Positions 46,960 to 56,464 are shown, numbered from the stretch's first letter. The stretch is 64,000 nucleotides of DNA from Paenibacillus sp. UNC499MF (GCF_900107975.1 NZ_FNVF01000014.1:1-64000), one strand, 5' to 3'. The notes: generated by a model not told the origin, from the letters alone. Numbers and translations: made by a program.

Positions 46960-47640
46960 ATGGATGTTTCTTATGTGAAGATAAATGACGTAACCAAGAA
47001 ATTGCAGGGACAGATCGTTTTAAATAAAATCGATCTTCATCTTGAAAAAGGAAATATTTACGGCATACAAGGCAAGAATGGTTCGGGGAAAACCATGCTT
47101 TTACGTTTGATTTGTGGGTTAATTGTTCCCACGGAAGGTTCAGTGGAGGTAGCCGGCAAGAAACTGGATTCAAAAAACTCTTTTCCTGAAAGTGTCGGTA
47201 TTCTTATCGAGTACCCCGGCTTTTTGCCGCAATACACGGGATTTAAGAACCTGCAATTGCTGGCAGCCATTAGGAAAAGAATAGACGATCGGCGTATCCG
47301 TGAAGTTCTGGAGATTGTAGGGCTGGACCCGAATGATCGAAGGAAATACCGGAAGTATTCGCTTGGGATGAGGCAAAGGTTAGGCATCGCTCAAGCGATT
47401 ATGGAAGACCCGGATCTTCTTCTGCTTGATGAACCTACAAATGCTTTGGATACGGATGCGGTAGAAAATATGCGGTCTTTGCTGCTTCGGATGAAACAGG
47501 AGGGCAAGACTATTGTAATTGCCAGTCATGATCGTGAGGAACTGGAGAAGCTTTCCGATGAGAAGATCATTATCGAACGCGGGACGATCGTGGGAAGGCA
47601 AAGAAGCGAGGAGTTTAAAAAGGCAGGCGTCACGTTATGA
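46960..47640 (+). CDS. ABC exporter ATPase of the AT-rich cassette
   Basis: A 226-residue nucleotide-binding protein. Walker A is GKNGSGKTMLLR (about 37-48), the Q-loop region is IEYPGFLPQYTG, the signature is degenerate as YSLGMRQRLGIAQ, and Walker B is LLLLDEPTNALDTDAV. H in IVIASHD is the switch. The LGMRQ signature and the small size resemble ATPases of bacitracin or lantibiotic-immunity and ABC-2 exporters. It is the only ATPase for the three membrane proteins. The stop overlaps the next start by four bases (ATGA). Confidence 0.9.
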   Translation: MDVSYVKINDVTKKLQGQIVLNKIDLHLEKGNIYGIQGKNGSGKTMLLRLICGLIVPTEGSVEVAGKKLDSKNSFPESVGILIEYPGFLPQYTGFKNLQLLAAIRKRIDDRRIREVLEIVGLDPNDRRKYRKYSLGMRQRLGIAQAIMEDPDLLLLDEPTNALDTDAVENMRSLLLRMKQEGKTIVIASHDREELEKLSDEKIIIERGTIVGRQRSEEFKKAGVTL

Positions 47641-48632
47641 ATTGGCATATTCGGAAAATAAACGGGCTGATAGGTATCTCTATCCTTGTCTTTCTCCTGA
47701 TTTTTATATACAGGTTTCAGGTTGTGAATGCTTCTTTGAAAGAGAATTTCGAAACTTCGGCGCAATATGCAAGCCGGCAAGCTGCTACAATCGAGGCATT
47801 TGGTCGGAAATATACGATTGAGCCGTACCGAATTAACCCGGAAATGACAGCAAAACAAGCAGGAGCCGAAGTAGTTATTGACGTTCCCGTAACGATCGAG
47901 ATTATAGATGAGCAAGGCAGGAATGAAGAGCTTGCTATTGGAATTTCATCGATTTCTACACATTCTTTTTCCGGTTATGGATTTAATGACTTTGAAATTA
48001 TGAGGGACACGGGAAATTCACAAAATTTCAAAACGTTAATGCAATTAAAGGTGGGAGAAAGTGTTAGCGGTATTATAAATATTCGCGTTCCCGAAAAAAT
48101 TATTAATCGGCCTGATCTAGCTTTAACTATTCTTTATCCTACTAAACATCATGTGGAGAGACTTACCGATCGTAAAGTTTATCTTAATACCGATGAAAAG
48201 GGGAATACGCGGGCAATCTATACACCTGATGGAAACAAGGGAGAAGAGGCCGGCAAGGCAACCCCGTCGGATAAGGAAAAGCTGCCGATGGAAACGGCTC
48301 TAGCTTTTGAAAATGCCAAGATTCAGAAAGATGGTAAGACAATGTATAGACTTCTTTTGGATAAGGAAGGAATGAGTTCGTACGGGATTGATAAAGACAA
48401 AGGACCGCTTTATCCCGATCGTTTGATAGCTAAAGAGTCAGTAAAATATGAGGATTACTACAATAAGCCCGACAATACTCATTATATTTTCCTGCACTAT
48501 AAGGATCCGGTTATTGGTTCTCCGGTGGAAAGTATGTACAAAATCGGGGAGAAGAACGAGGAATTCAGGATTATGAATGCAGGCAAAGAAGAAATCGAAG
48601 CGGCAAAAACGAAATACCCGCAAATAAAATAA
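47637..48632 (+). CDS. Membrane-anchored extracytoplasmic protein of the ABC cassette
   Basis: 331 residues. One N-terminal membrane helix (about 9-27, INGLIGISILVFLLIFIY) is followed by a long domain predicted to be outside. There is no lipobox. Beta-rich stretches such as GAEVVIDVPVTIEIIDEQG and SGIINIRVPEKI, then a charged linker (GNKGEEAGKATPSDKEK) and a C-terminal part with YGIDKDKGPLYPDRLIAKESVKYEDYY, do not match a family I know. It ends the coupled operon and a terminator follows. It might bind the cargo outside the cell, like accessory proteins of lantibiotic or hybrid exporters. Confidence 0.75.
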   Translation: MNWHIRKINGLIGISILVFLLIFIYRFQVVNASLKENFETSAQYASRQAATIEAFGRKYTIEPYRINPEMTAKQAGAEVVIDVPVTIEIIDEQGRNEELAIGISSISTHSFSGYGFNDFEIMRDTGNSQNFKTLMQLKVGESVSGIINIRVPEKIINRPDLALTILYPTKHHVERLTDRKVYLNTDEKGNTRAIYTPDGNKGEEAGKATPSDKEKLPMETALAFENAKIQKDGKTMYRLLLDKEGMSSYGIDKDKGPLYPDRLIAKESVKYEDYYNKPDNTHYIFLHYKDPVIGSPVESMYKIGEKNEEFRIMNAGKEEIEAAKTKYPQIK

Positions 48633-48637
48633 GAAAC

Positions 48638-48680
48638 AAAGACAGCCAACGGAGTCTTATCGGCAACCGGGGCTGTCTTT
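48638..48680 (+). terminator. Terminator of the AT-rich ABC cassette
   Basis: AAAGACAGCC pairs with GGCTGTCTTT around a 23-base loop and runs into ATTTAT. It lies between the convergent cassette and mph genes. Confidence 0.7.
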
Positions 48681-48775
48681 ATTTATCACGCCATTGTGCT
48701 ATGCGTGTGAACCGAATCAGAACTTCTTCATCTTAATCATCAGACGGAAATTCCATAGCCTGCTTCAAGTGAATT

Positions 48776-49732
48776 CTATTCCTCGCGTTTAATAACAGGG
48801 ACTCCCAAGGCCTCGCGTGCCATGTCTGCATATTGCTCCAGCCCTGATTTAAGGGCGAACAAGGCTATGCTAACGGGGTAGGCCACCTGGAACTGCACGA
48901 TATGCTCCTTCATCCTCGGCCAGACGCGTCCGCCCGCTTTTTCATATTCCTCCAGCAGCCGCGACAAGGCTTCCTCTCCGAAAACGGTGTAAAACGCGGA
49001 AAAGTCCGCCGCCGGGTCTCCGCATTCCGCCTCCGTCCAGTCCAGCAGCCCGCAAACCCGCTCGTTTTCGTCGACCAGGATATGGCCGGGATGCAGGTCG
49101 CCGTGGATCAGCGAGGTGTGCTGCGGCCAGTAGGAAGCATCCGCGAGCCAAGCCTGCCAGCGTTCCCACAGCTCCTCCGATACGCCGTAAGCCTGCCGGA
49201 CGACTTCCATACGTGCCGAGGCGCCCGCTCTCAGGTCGCCGGCTTCAACGGCCAAGAGGCCTGCCTGTTCGGCGGTCCGGCCGTTTATCCGGTGCAGGGC
49301 GGCGATTGCGGCCGCAAGCGACTGAACGAACTCGGAGGAAAGCGCCTCCGGATCGATATGCCACTTGTAGGCCATTGCAGTAGTGTCTATGGTGGCTGCG
49401 GGCGTTCCGGGCAGCTTGCGATAGGCAATAAAGTCGGGCCGATTGATTTGCCAGCCGGGAACGGCAACAGGCAGCTTACGGCTTACAAGCTCTAATACTT
49501 TCGCTTCGTAAACGGCAGATTGGATCACGTCCGGTCGCCTCGGAATACGAAGCATCCAAGCCGCGCCGTCCGTCGTGCGGGCGGAGGCCGCCAGAAAGTC
49601 CAGCCCGGAATCGTTCAGTTCCATAGACTGGGACAGGTCCAGTTTAAGATTATATTTTACCGCCAGTACGCGAAATTGGTTGAGTTGCTCTTGTTCCGTT
49701 AACTGCGTCGATTTTTTTGTGGAGTCGTTCAT
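48776..49732 (-). CDS. mph: Macrolide 2'-phosphotransferase (Mph family)
   Basis: 318 residues from ATG 49732, with GAAGAGGTG upstream; a frame to 49801 adds non-conserved residues. It has an aminoglycoside/macrolide kinase fold: the N-lobe with the ATP lysine region (GAAWMLRIPRRPDV), then the Brenner motif SLIHGDLHPGHILVD and the metal site GLLDWTEAECGDPAADF. Similarity to MphA/MphB/MphK-type enzymes is strong over the full length. It would phosphorylate the desosamine 2'-hydroxyl of 14- and 15-membered macrolides. Chromosomal mph genes are common in Bacillales and need not confer clinical-level resistance. There are no mobile-element marks nearby. The 298 bases upstream (to 50030) hold no gene. 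Confidence 0.88.
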   Translation of the reverse strand: MNDSTKKSTQLTEQEQLNQFRVLAVKYNLKLDLSQSMELNDSGLDFLAASARTTDGAAWMLRIPRRPDVIQSAVYEAKVLELVSRKLPVAVPGWQINRPDFIAYRKLPGTPAATIDTTAMAYKWHIDPEALSSEFVQSLAAAIAALHRINGRTAEQAGLLAVEAGDLRAGASARMEVVRQAYGVSEELWERWQAWLADASYWPQHTSLIHGDLHPGHILVDENERVCGLLDWTEAECGDPAADFSAFYTVFGEEALSRLLEEYEKAGGRVWPRMKEHIVQFQVAYPVSIALFALKSGLEQYADMAREALGVPVIKREE

Positions 49733-50030
49733 ATCGGACAGCACCTCTTCATCTTTAATCAAGTAATCGAATCTTATGAAAGCATCCCTACGAGGCAGCA
49801 CAAATGAGCCTGATCTCTCTTTTTTGAAAAAAGAGCAGGTGTAATGTGTCAGTCCGTCTGTATTACCTGATCCGCATGAAGTGGATAACCATGTTAAACG
49901 CCCCTCCCATCGAATTTAGGGGAACCCCTTTTTAACTTTACCATGGGGAGAAACGCCGGCAACGGGCGAGTTTTTCTGAAAAAATTTATTCCGCACTTTT
50001 TTAAAATTTTGAACATTTTGACATTTTGTA

Positions 50031-50060
50031 TTGACTTTGCGTTTTCGCGCATATTATAAT
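50031..50060 (+). promoter_or_regulatory. Sigma-A promoter of the leuA leader
   Basis: TTGACT, an 18-base spacer and TATAAT start the long leader about 25-55 bases before the first T-box. The next gene is more than 1 kb downstream. Confidence 0.75.
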
Positions 50061-50086
50061 CACAACAAGTTCAAAACGTACACGCA

Positions 50087-50446
50087 ACGAACGGGAAAAG
50101 TAAGGTCATTCATGTCGCACAGAGAGCTGCGGGTTGGTGCAACGCAGCGGGATGAACCCTGAACTCGCCCGGGAGCGGTAAAACTGAACAACGCCGGCAA
50201 GCCCGTCCCGAACTCGGCAGACATTGTCTCCCGGTCAGGACAGAAGTCTTCGAAGCATCCGGCGAAGTAAGTTTTAACGGCTGGCCCCCGTGATCGGGCA
50301 GCGATTGGAACATCCCGGTATCCGGATACCGGCCGACCTGATTTCAATCGCATCGAGTGGATCCGTCTTGCAGCGGATCAATGAGAGTGGTAACGCGGAA
50401 GGCTAACGGCCTGTCGTCTCTTGAAGTAGAGGCGGCAGGTCTTTTT
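50087..50446 (+). promoter_or_regulatory. T-box riboswitch 1 of leuA (leucine)
   Basis: AGAGAGCTGCGGG-TTGGTG-CAACGCAGC (from 50121) is the stem I signature. GAACTCGC follows, whose CTC at 50164-50166 is the likely specifier for tRNA-Leu. The T-box core GAGAGTGGTAACGCGG is at 50383-50398, with one change from GGTACCGCGG. The terminator is CCTGTCGTCTCT (50410) with AGAGGCGGCAGG (ending 50439) and TCTTTTT. Uncharged leucine tRNA would favour the antiterminator. Confidence 0.9.
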
Positions 50447-50667
50447 GCATACTTGGCGGAAGCCGGATTTGCAGACAGCATCGATAACCGACAGTGAGAT
50501 AAATAGACATAACTGAGCAAGCCCCGACCAACGGTAATGAACGATGGAACAAGTAAAGCAAGAAAATTGCGGACACAACCTGTGATCATCGCAGGCTTAC
50601 CGAGCGGACATTCAGGCAGGAGCGGGTGTCCGGGGAAACACCGAAACTTGTATATCCATAAAGGCAA

Positions 50668-50966
50668 TGAACAAGAGTAGTACGATCCGGTAACGGTACA
50701 GAGAGCTGCGGGTAGGTGCGACGCAGTCCGTAAGGGATGGGAACTCGCTTGGGAGCCGGGAGCCGAACGTCACGAATGCCGCATGCGCGGCGGTCGTCAC
50801 CTAAGCTGCCGACGGTTGGCCTCCGTTAACGGGCGCGCAGCAATGCAGGTTGAAAAGCCGTTCGCATTCGCTGCCGTAAGCGGACTTTCCCGTGGGGAAG
50901 GTCAACAAGAGTGGTACCGCGCCGGCACAGCCGTCGTCTCTTTTCGGAGACGGCGGCTTTTTTGCG
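50668..50966 (+). promoter_or_regulatory. T-box riboswitch 2 of leuA (leucine)
   Basis: AGAGAGCTGCGGG-TAGGTG-CGACGCAG (from 50700) and GAACTCGC, with specifier CTC at 50744-50746, repeat the design of the first T-box. The core AAGAGTGGTACCGCG (50907-50921) is perfect. The terminator pairs AGCCGTCGTCTC with GGAGACGGCGGCT and ends in six T at about 50963. With T-box 1 it makes a two-gate leader. The 220 bases between them (50447-50667) hold no gene. Confidence 0.93.
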
Positions 50967-51057
50967 TGCTCAGGGCGGCTGAAGCGGGCATGTCGCAAAA
51001 AACTCCGGACCGGAGTTTTTAATAAACCCGAAACGGGTAATCAGGAGGATAACGAAA

Positions 51058-52608
51058 ATGACTAAACGGCAAATTAAAATTTTTGATACGACTTTGAGAG
51101 ACGGCGAGCAGGCACCGGGATGTTCCTTATATCCGGAGGAAAAGGTCCGCATCGCGCGGCAGCTCGTGAAAATGGGTGTGGATACGATCGAACCCGGTTT
51201 CCCGATCTCAAGTCCGGGCGATTTCGCCGCTGTGCAGCAAATTTCCCGTGAACTGCAGGGGGTAGAAATTTGCGGCTTCGCGCGTGCGGTCAAGATCGAC
51301 ATCGACGCGGCGGTAAAAGCGACTCAGGACGCCGCTTTACGGCGTATCCACATGTTTATCTCCTCCTCGGATATTCACCTGGCCTTCCAGCTGCGCAAAT
51401 CGCGCGAGCAGGTGCTGGAGGAGGCGCGCCGGATGGTTGCCTATGCGAAGCAGTTCTGCGAGCGGATTGAATTTACGGCCATGGATTCCAGCCGCACGGG
51501 CCGGGAGTATTTGTATGAGATGGTGGAAGCGGTCATCGCCGAAGGCGCGACGATCATCAACCTGCCGGATACCGTCGGTTACGCGATGCCGGAGGATTAC
51601 GGCAAAATGTTCTCGGATGTACGGAAGCATGCGAGAGGCGCAGACAAGGTGGAATTCAGCACCCACTGCCACAACGACTTGGGCCTTGCGGTTGCGAACA
51701 GCCTGGCGGCCATCCGCAACGGGGCGAACTACGTGGAAGTATCCGTCAACGGCATCGGAGAGCGGGCGGGCAACTGTTCCCTGGAAGAGATCGTCATGGC
51801 GATCGAGACACACAAAGACACGCTGAACATGGAAACCGGCATTGCGCTGGAGGAAATCTATAATACATCGACGATGGTCAGCCGGATGATGAATATGCCG
51901 ATCGCGTTCAACAAGCCGGTCGTCGGCCGCAACGCCTTCCAGCACGAATCGGGCATCCATCAGGACGGACTGCTGAAGAACCGGAACACGTACGAGATTA
52001 TGGAGCCTGAGAAGCTGGGCATTCCGCGTTCGATGATCATTCTGGGCAAGCATTCCGGACGTCACGCCCTTAAGCACCGGATCGGCCAGTACGGAGTCGA
52101 CTTGGACGCTCAAGCCTTGGAAGACGTGTACGCCCGCTTCAAAGACATGGCCGACGAGCAGAAGCACGTCACGGATGACGAGCTGTTGAGCCTGGTCGGT
52201 GACGCGGGAGCCTCCGCGGCGGAGCGCTTCTCGCTGGTACAGCTTCAAGTCGTCAGCTCCAGCGACCGCAGCCGCGTGGCATCGGCCACCATCCGCGATA
52301 ACGAGAGCGGCGCGGAGGCCACCTGGTCGGGCACCGGCGACGGACCGATCGAAGCGATCGTCAACTGCATCCGCCAGGCGGTGCCGATGGATGTGACGTT
52401 CGCCGATCTGGAGCTGTACTCCTTATCGGCCAGCGAAAAAGCGACCGGCGAAGCGACCGTGACGGTCTCCTGCGGCGCACAGACTTACAAAAGCTCCGGC
52501 CTGGATGTGGATATCCTGTTTGCGGCCGCCAAAGCGTTCCTCTCGGCCTGCAACCAGGCCGTACGGGCCAATCCGAATGCTTCACAAGGTGTATCCTTAA
52601 TGGCTTAA
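51058..52608 (+). CDS. leuA: 2-isopropylmalate synthase
   Basis: 516 residues. The DRE-TIM catalytic domain begins IKIFDTTLRDGEQAPGCSL and has FSTHCHNDLGLAVANSLAAI (metal ligands) and ERAGNCSLEEI. The linker includes GRNAFQHESGIHQDG. The C-terminal LeuA dimer domain (about 390-505) binds leucine as feedback inhibitor. It condenses 2-oxoisovalerate and acetyl-CoA, the first committed step to leucine. Here it stands alone, away from ilv-leu genes, and its leader has two leucine T-boxes, so it is controlled by tRNA charging as well as by feedback. The ribosome site is CAGGAGG. Confidence 0.96.
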   Translation: MTKRQIKIFDTTLRDGEQAPGCSLYPEEKVRIARQLVKMGVDTIEPGFPISSPGDFAAVQQISRELQGVEICGFARAVKIDIDAAVKATQDAALRRIHMFISSSDIHLAFQLRKSREQVLEEARRMVAYAKQFCERIEFTAMDSSRTGREYLYEMVEAVIAEGATIINLPDTVGYAMPEDYGKMFSDVRKHARGADKVEFSTHCHNDLGLAVANSLAAIRNGANYVEVSVNGIGERAGNCSLEEIVMAIETHKDTLNMETGIALEEIYNTSTMVSRMMNMPIAFNKPVVGRNAFQHESGIHQDGLLKNRNTYEIMEPEKLGIPRSMIILGKHSGRHALKHRIGQYGVDLDAQALEDVYARFKDMADEQKHVTDDELLSLVGDAGASAAERFSLVQLQVVSSSDRSRVASATIRDNESGAEATWSGTGDGPIEAIVNCIRQAVPMDVTFADLELYSLSASEKATGEATVTVSCGAQTYKSSGLDVDILFAAAKAFLSACNQAVRANPNASQGVSLMA

Positions 52609-52635
52609 ATTATTAACAGGATGGGTGTGAAGAAC

Positions 52636-52842
52636 TTATACACACCCCCTGTGGATAATGTGTATAACTCTAAAAAATCCGTATTTTTCAGGCTTCCGTT
52701 TTTTCCTCCTTTTCCGTATAACTGTCGGATAACATTTTCAGTGAAAACTGTGGATAATGTGGATAAACCTGTTCATAAGTGCTTAAAGCGCCGAAATTCC
52801 GGCGCTTTTTTTAATTTTTTTTGTGGATGAAGGTGTGGATAA
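52636..52842. other. Cluster of DnaA boxes
   Basis: Perfect or one-base variants of TTATCCACA occur at 52636-52644 (TTATACACA), 52650-52658, 52659-52667 (as TGTGTATAA), 52749-52757, 52758-52766, 52822-52830 (TGTGGATGA) and 52834-52842; TTATCCGCA at 52891 is a further near-match. All but the first and last read TGTGGATAA-like on the plus strand, and several are directly adjacent. Seven in about 200 bases is far above chance. No dnaA, dnaN or AT-rich unwinding element is adjacent, so this resembles the non-origin DnaA-box clusters that titrate DnaA in Bacillus. Confidence 0.8.
52785..52811 (+). terminator. Terminator after leuA, inside the DnaA-box cluster
   Basis: AAAGCGCCG and CGGCGCTTT pair across AAATTC, followed by a T run. 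It is the first good terminator after leuA, 177 bases beyond the stop. Confidence 0.85.
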
Positions 52843-52914
52843 AAAACATGGTTCGGCCATGGAAAAAAAAGTGTATATAAAAGGCAAAACTTATCCGCAG
52901 GGGAGTGAGCCTGA

Positions 52915-54666
52915 ATGAATAGAGAAGCCTTTTATCACGGAACGAGAAGCAACTGGGCTTATGCGTACGACAACAAAACGATTCACTTGAGAGTCCGTAC
53001 ACAAAGGGACGATGTGGAAGATGTGACGGTGATCGCCAGCGATAAATACGACTGGGACACCTTTTATCAGGAAATCTCTATGGTTAAAACCGCTTCGGAT
53101 TCCCTGTTCGATTATTGGGAGGCGGAAGTGGTGCCGAGTTACAAACGGTTGTCTTACTGCTTCAGGCTGAGTGCCGGAAACGAGCAGCTGTGGATGACGG
53201 AAACCGGAATCCATTCCGAACAGCCCTATCCGCCCGGAGGCTATTACGCGTTCCCGTATATTCATGAAATCGACCTGTTCAGCCCCCCTGCCTGGGCCAA
53301 GGATGCGATCTTTTACCAGATATTCCCGGAGCGCTTTGCCAACGGAGATCCCGGAAACGATCCGGAAGGCGTGCAGCCATGGGGCGGAAAGCCCGAGCGG
53401 GAGAACTTTTTCGGCGGAGATCTGCAGGGTGTGCTCGATCATCTCGATTATCTCGTCGATCTCGGCATTAATGCGATCTATTTCACCCCGGTGTTCAAGT
53501 CTCCATCGAACCACAAATACGATACGCTGGACTATACGCAGGTGGACCCTCATTTCGGCGATAACGCCCTGCTGAAGAAGGTGGTCGAGACCTGTCACGA
53601 ACGCGGAATCCGGGTCATGCTGGATGCGGTTTTCAACCATAGCGCGCTGGAGTTTCCCGCTTTTCAGGATGTGAAGGAGAAAGGGGAGGAGTCCGCTTTT
53701 GCCGACTGGTTCCATATCAACGAATATCCGGTTGCCGTAAAAGACGGGATTCCGACTTACGACACGTTCGGTTTTTTCGAAGGCATGCCGAAGTTCAATA
53801 CCGCCAACCCCGAAGTGAAAAAATATCTGCTCGACGTCGCCAAGTACTGGATCGAGGAGATCGGTATCGACGGCTGGCGGCTGGATGTCGCCGATGAAAT
53901 CGACCATCGCTTCTGGCGGGAATTCAGGCAGGTGGTTAAGGCAGCCAATCCGGAAGCTTACATCGTCGGGGAGGTTTGGAACGATTCCCTGATGTGGCTG
54001 CTGGGCGACCAGTTCGACTCCGTCATGAACTATCCGTTCTCTGACAAGGTGCTGGAATTCTTCTCGGGTCCGGGCATGGACGGGCACTCCTTCGCGAGCA
54101 GCATGGGCTTCCTGCTGATGCGGTATCCGAAACAGGCCAACGAGGTCGTCTTCAATCTGCTGTGCAGCCACGATACTCCGCGTGTTCTGACGAGAGTAGG
54201 CGGCGACAAAAGAAGACTGAAGCTGTGCGTAGTCTTCCTGATGACGTACATGGGGACGCCGTGTATTTTTTACGGGGACGAAGTGGGCATTCAGGGAGAA
54301 GGCGATCCGGACTGCCGCCAGTGCATGGAATGGCATCCCGATATGCAGGACCGCGAGCTGCTGGACTTCTACAAGCTGCTGATTCATCTGCGGAAGGAAA
54401 ACCGGGCGCTCCGGGAAGGCAGCTTCCGGTTTCTGAAAGCGGATCACGGCGATCCCTGCATCATTTACGAGCGGATCGACGCCCATACGCACTTTACGAT
54501 CTGGATGAACAATACCGAGGAACGGGTTACGCTGCAGCACCCTATGGTGGCTGAAGATTGGCGCGATGCGCTTTCACAGGAAGAGGTCAAACCGGTGGAC
54601 GGTGTGATGCATATCGAGCTGGAGGAGCTTGGGTATAGAATTTTATATAGAACGTTAAAAAAATAG
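52915..54666 (+). CDS. Neopullulanase/maltogenic amylase family glycoside hydrolase (GH13)
   Basis: 583 residues with the layout of intracellular cyclomaltodextrinase/neopullulanase enzymes: an N-terminal beta domain (about 1-120), then the TIM barrel from AIFYQIFPERFANGDP. Catalytic residues are D324 in GWRLDVADE, E353 in VGEVWND and D420 in CSHDTPR; DAVFNHS is conserved region I. No signal peptide is present. It cuts alpha-1,4 (and some alpha-1,6) bonds in cyclodextrins, pullulan and maltodextrins. The ATG follows GGGGAG. It is a single gene; the chemotaxis receptor after it has its own site 46 bases on. Confidence 0.93.
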   Translation: MNREAFYHGTRSNWAYAYDNKTIHLRVRTQRDDVEDVTVIASDKYDWDTFYQEISMVKTASDSLFDYWEAEVVPSYKRLSYCFRLSAGNEQLWMTETGIHSEQPYPPGGYYAFPYIHEIDLFSPPAWAKDAIFYQIFPERFANGDPGNDPEGVQPWGGKPERENFFGGDLQGVLDHLDYLVDLGINAIYFTPVFKSPSNHKYDTLDYTQVDPHFGDNALLKKVVETCHERGIRVMLDAVFNHSALEFPAFQDVKEKGEESAFADWFHINEYPVAVKDGIPTYDTFGFFEGMPKFNTANPEVKKYLLDVAKYWIEEIGIDGWRLDVADEIDHRFWREFRQVVKAANPEAYIVGEVWNDSLMWLLGDQFDSVMNYPFSDKVLEFFSGPGMDGHSFASSMGFLLMRYPKQANEVVFNLLCSHDTPRVLTRVGGDKRRLKLCVVFLMTYMGTPCIFYGDEVGIQGEGDPDCRQCMEWHPDMQDRELLDFYKLLIHLRKENRALREGSFRFLKADHGDPCIIYERIDAHTHFTIWMNNTEERVTLQHPMVAEDWRDALSQEEVKPVDGVMHIELEELGYRILYRTLKK

Positions 54667-54712
54667 TCGAACATTGTCGATATAGTTCCTATCTAACTAT
54701 TTGGGGGGAACT

Positions 54713-56464
54713 ATGAAATACTTAAAACGAAGCGTGACGGCGAAATTGATCGCGATGATGGCGGCATTGGTGGTGGTCCTTTGTATCTTGATCATGACCT
54801 TGACGTATTTATCGCAAAGAAGCGATTATTTTACCCGGCTCAAATCGATTGAGCGGGTTGTGGAACTGGGATGGGAGCAGCAGCTCCCTCTCCTTACAAA
54901 AGCGGTGGATCAAATGAAAAGCGCAGGAAAACCCGACGCTGCGGCCACGGAGCTTCAAGCGATCCGCGCGATGTTGGAGCATTATGTCAAAGAAGGGGAT
55001 ATGGCGAACGTCGTATTATACTACCCGGAAGAAAAAACGGCGGACGGGAAACCGGCTCTGACGGTTATCGCCGCGAACGAGACGCTCGATAAGGCGGGGC
55101 TGAAGCCTTTGTCGGATTACGCCTTCTCCGAGGAGTACACGAAAGCCTTCGAAGAGGTAAAAAAAACCGGCGGACAGGGGCGCACGCCCGTTTATACGGA
55201 TCAGGCGGGGGAATGGGTAACCATTCTGAGCCCGGTGAAGGATGAAGCGGATAAAACAGTCGCTTATGTCGGCGTAGATTTCGATTACGGCACGGTTTCC
55301 TGGGATTTAACCAAAAGGCTGCTCATGAGTCTGGCCTTTTACGTGGGTATTGCTCTGCTGTTCGCCTGGCTTCTGGGCGTATTCACCCGCAGGATTCTCA
55401 AGCCGATCGGGGAGCTTTCCCGTTTGTCGCTGGAAGTGGCGGAAGGCAATCTGGCGGTCTCCATTCCGGTCCGCAGCGAAGACGAGTTCGGTAGTCTCGC
55501 CCGCAACTTCAACGCGATGACCGCAAGCATCCACAGCCTTATCCTGGGCATCCGGGAGTCTTCCGACCAGGTTAGCCATGCCGCGGAAGTGCTGGATACC
55601 AACGCGAAGCAGACGACGCAGGCCACGCACCAAATCGCGACGGCCATCGAGCAGGTAGCGTCGGGAGCGGAGCGCCAGCTGCAGAGCACGCAGGAAAGCT
55701 CGAACGCCATGGAAGAGATGGCGACGGGCATTCAGCGGATTGCCGAATCCGCGGGTTATGCGGCCCAGTCTTCGGAATCCGCTTCCGAAGAGGCGGCGCG
55801 CGGCAACGGGATGATTCAGCATAACGTGAAGCAGATGAGCCTCATGAACGAAACGGTACAGCGTTCGGTGGAATCGATGAACCAGCTTGAGCAGCTGTCC
55901 GAGGAAATCGGCGGTATTACGGCTTTGATCTCGGATATCGCGAACCAGACGAACCTGCTGGCGCTGAATGCGGCGATCGAGGCTGCACGGGCAGGGGAAC
56001 ACGGACGCGGCTTCTCGGTCGTATCCGATGAAATCCGCAAGCTTGCCGAGCAGTCCAAGCAGTCTTCGGATAAAATCGCCGAGCTCGTCGTCACGATCCG
56101 CACCGGTACGGGGCAGGCCGTGGGCGCGATGAACCACACGGCCGAAGAAGTGACGGAGATGACGAAGCTCGTGTCCGAGAGCGGGGAAGCCTTCCAGCGC
56201 ATTGTCAATCATATGGACGAGCTGGCGAAGCAGATCCTGGAGGTTTCCTCGTCCTCGCAGCAGATGTCCGCGGGAACGGAAGAAGTCGCCGCGTCCATCT
56301 CGGAGCTGTCCCACATGAACCAGCAGACCGTGGAAAGCTCCCAGACCGTCGCCGCTTCTTCGGAAGAGCAGCTCGCTTCCATGGAGGATATTTCAGCTTC
56401 GGCCGGTGCGCTGAGCGATATGTCCCGGGAGCTTAAGCAGAGCATCAGCCGGTTTAAGCTGTAG
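54713..56464 (+). CDS. Methyl-accepting chemotaxis protein
   Basis: 583 residues from ATG 54713, preceded by GGGGGGAA. There are two membrane helices (about 13-34 and 197-220) around an extracellular Cache-like sensor of about 160 residues. A HAMP domain (about 222-275) and a long helical signalling domain follow, with the hairpin tip around [51 protein letters not shown]. It relays a chemical signal to CheA/CheW. The ligand is unknown; the neighbouring amylase might hint at a sugar, but the link is weak. No che genes are nearby. Confidence 0.93.
   Translation: MKYLKRSVTAKLIAMMAALVVVLCILIMTLTYLSQRSDYFTRLKSIERVVELGWEQQLPLLTKAVDQMKSAGKPDAAATELQAIRAMLEHYVKEGDMANVVLYYPEEKTADGKPALTVIAANETLDKAGLKPLSDYAFSEEYTKAFEEVKKTGGQGRTPVYTDQAGEWVTILSPVKDEADKTVAYVGVDFDYGTVSWDLTKRLLMSLAFYVGIALLFAWLLGVFTRRILKPIGELSRLSLEVAEGNLAVSIPVRSEDEFGSLARNFNAMTASIHSLILGIRESSDQVSHAAEVLDTNAKQTTQATHQIATAIEQVASGAERQLQSTQESSNAMEEMATGIQRIAESAGYAAQSSESASEEAARGNGMIQHNVKQMSLMNETVQRSVESMNQLEQLSEEIGGITALISDIANQTNLLALNAAIEAARAGEHGRGFSVVSDEIRKLAEQSKQSSDKIAELVVTIRTGTGQAVGAMNHTAEEVTEMTKLVSESGEAFQRIVNHMDELAKQILEVSSSSQQMSAGTEEVAASISELSHMNQQTVESSQTVAASSEEQLASMEDISASAGALSDMSRELKQSISRFKL

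Noticed and set aside
50097-50353. Small frames inside the leuA leader
   Set aside because: They overlap the T-box structures and change frame with them; no translation signals.
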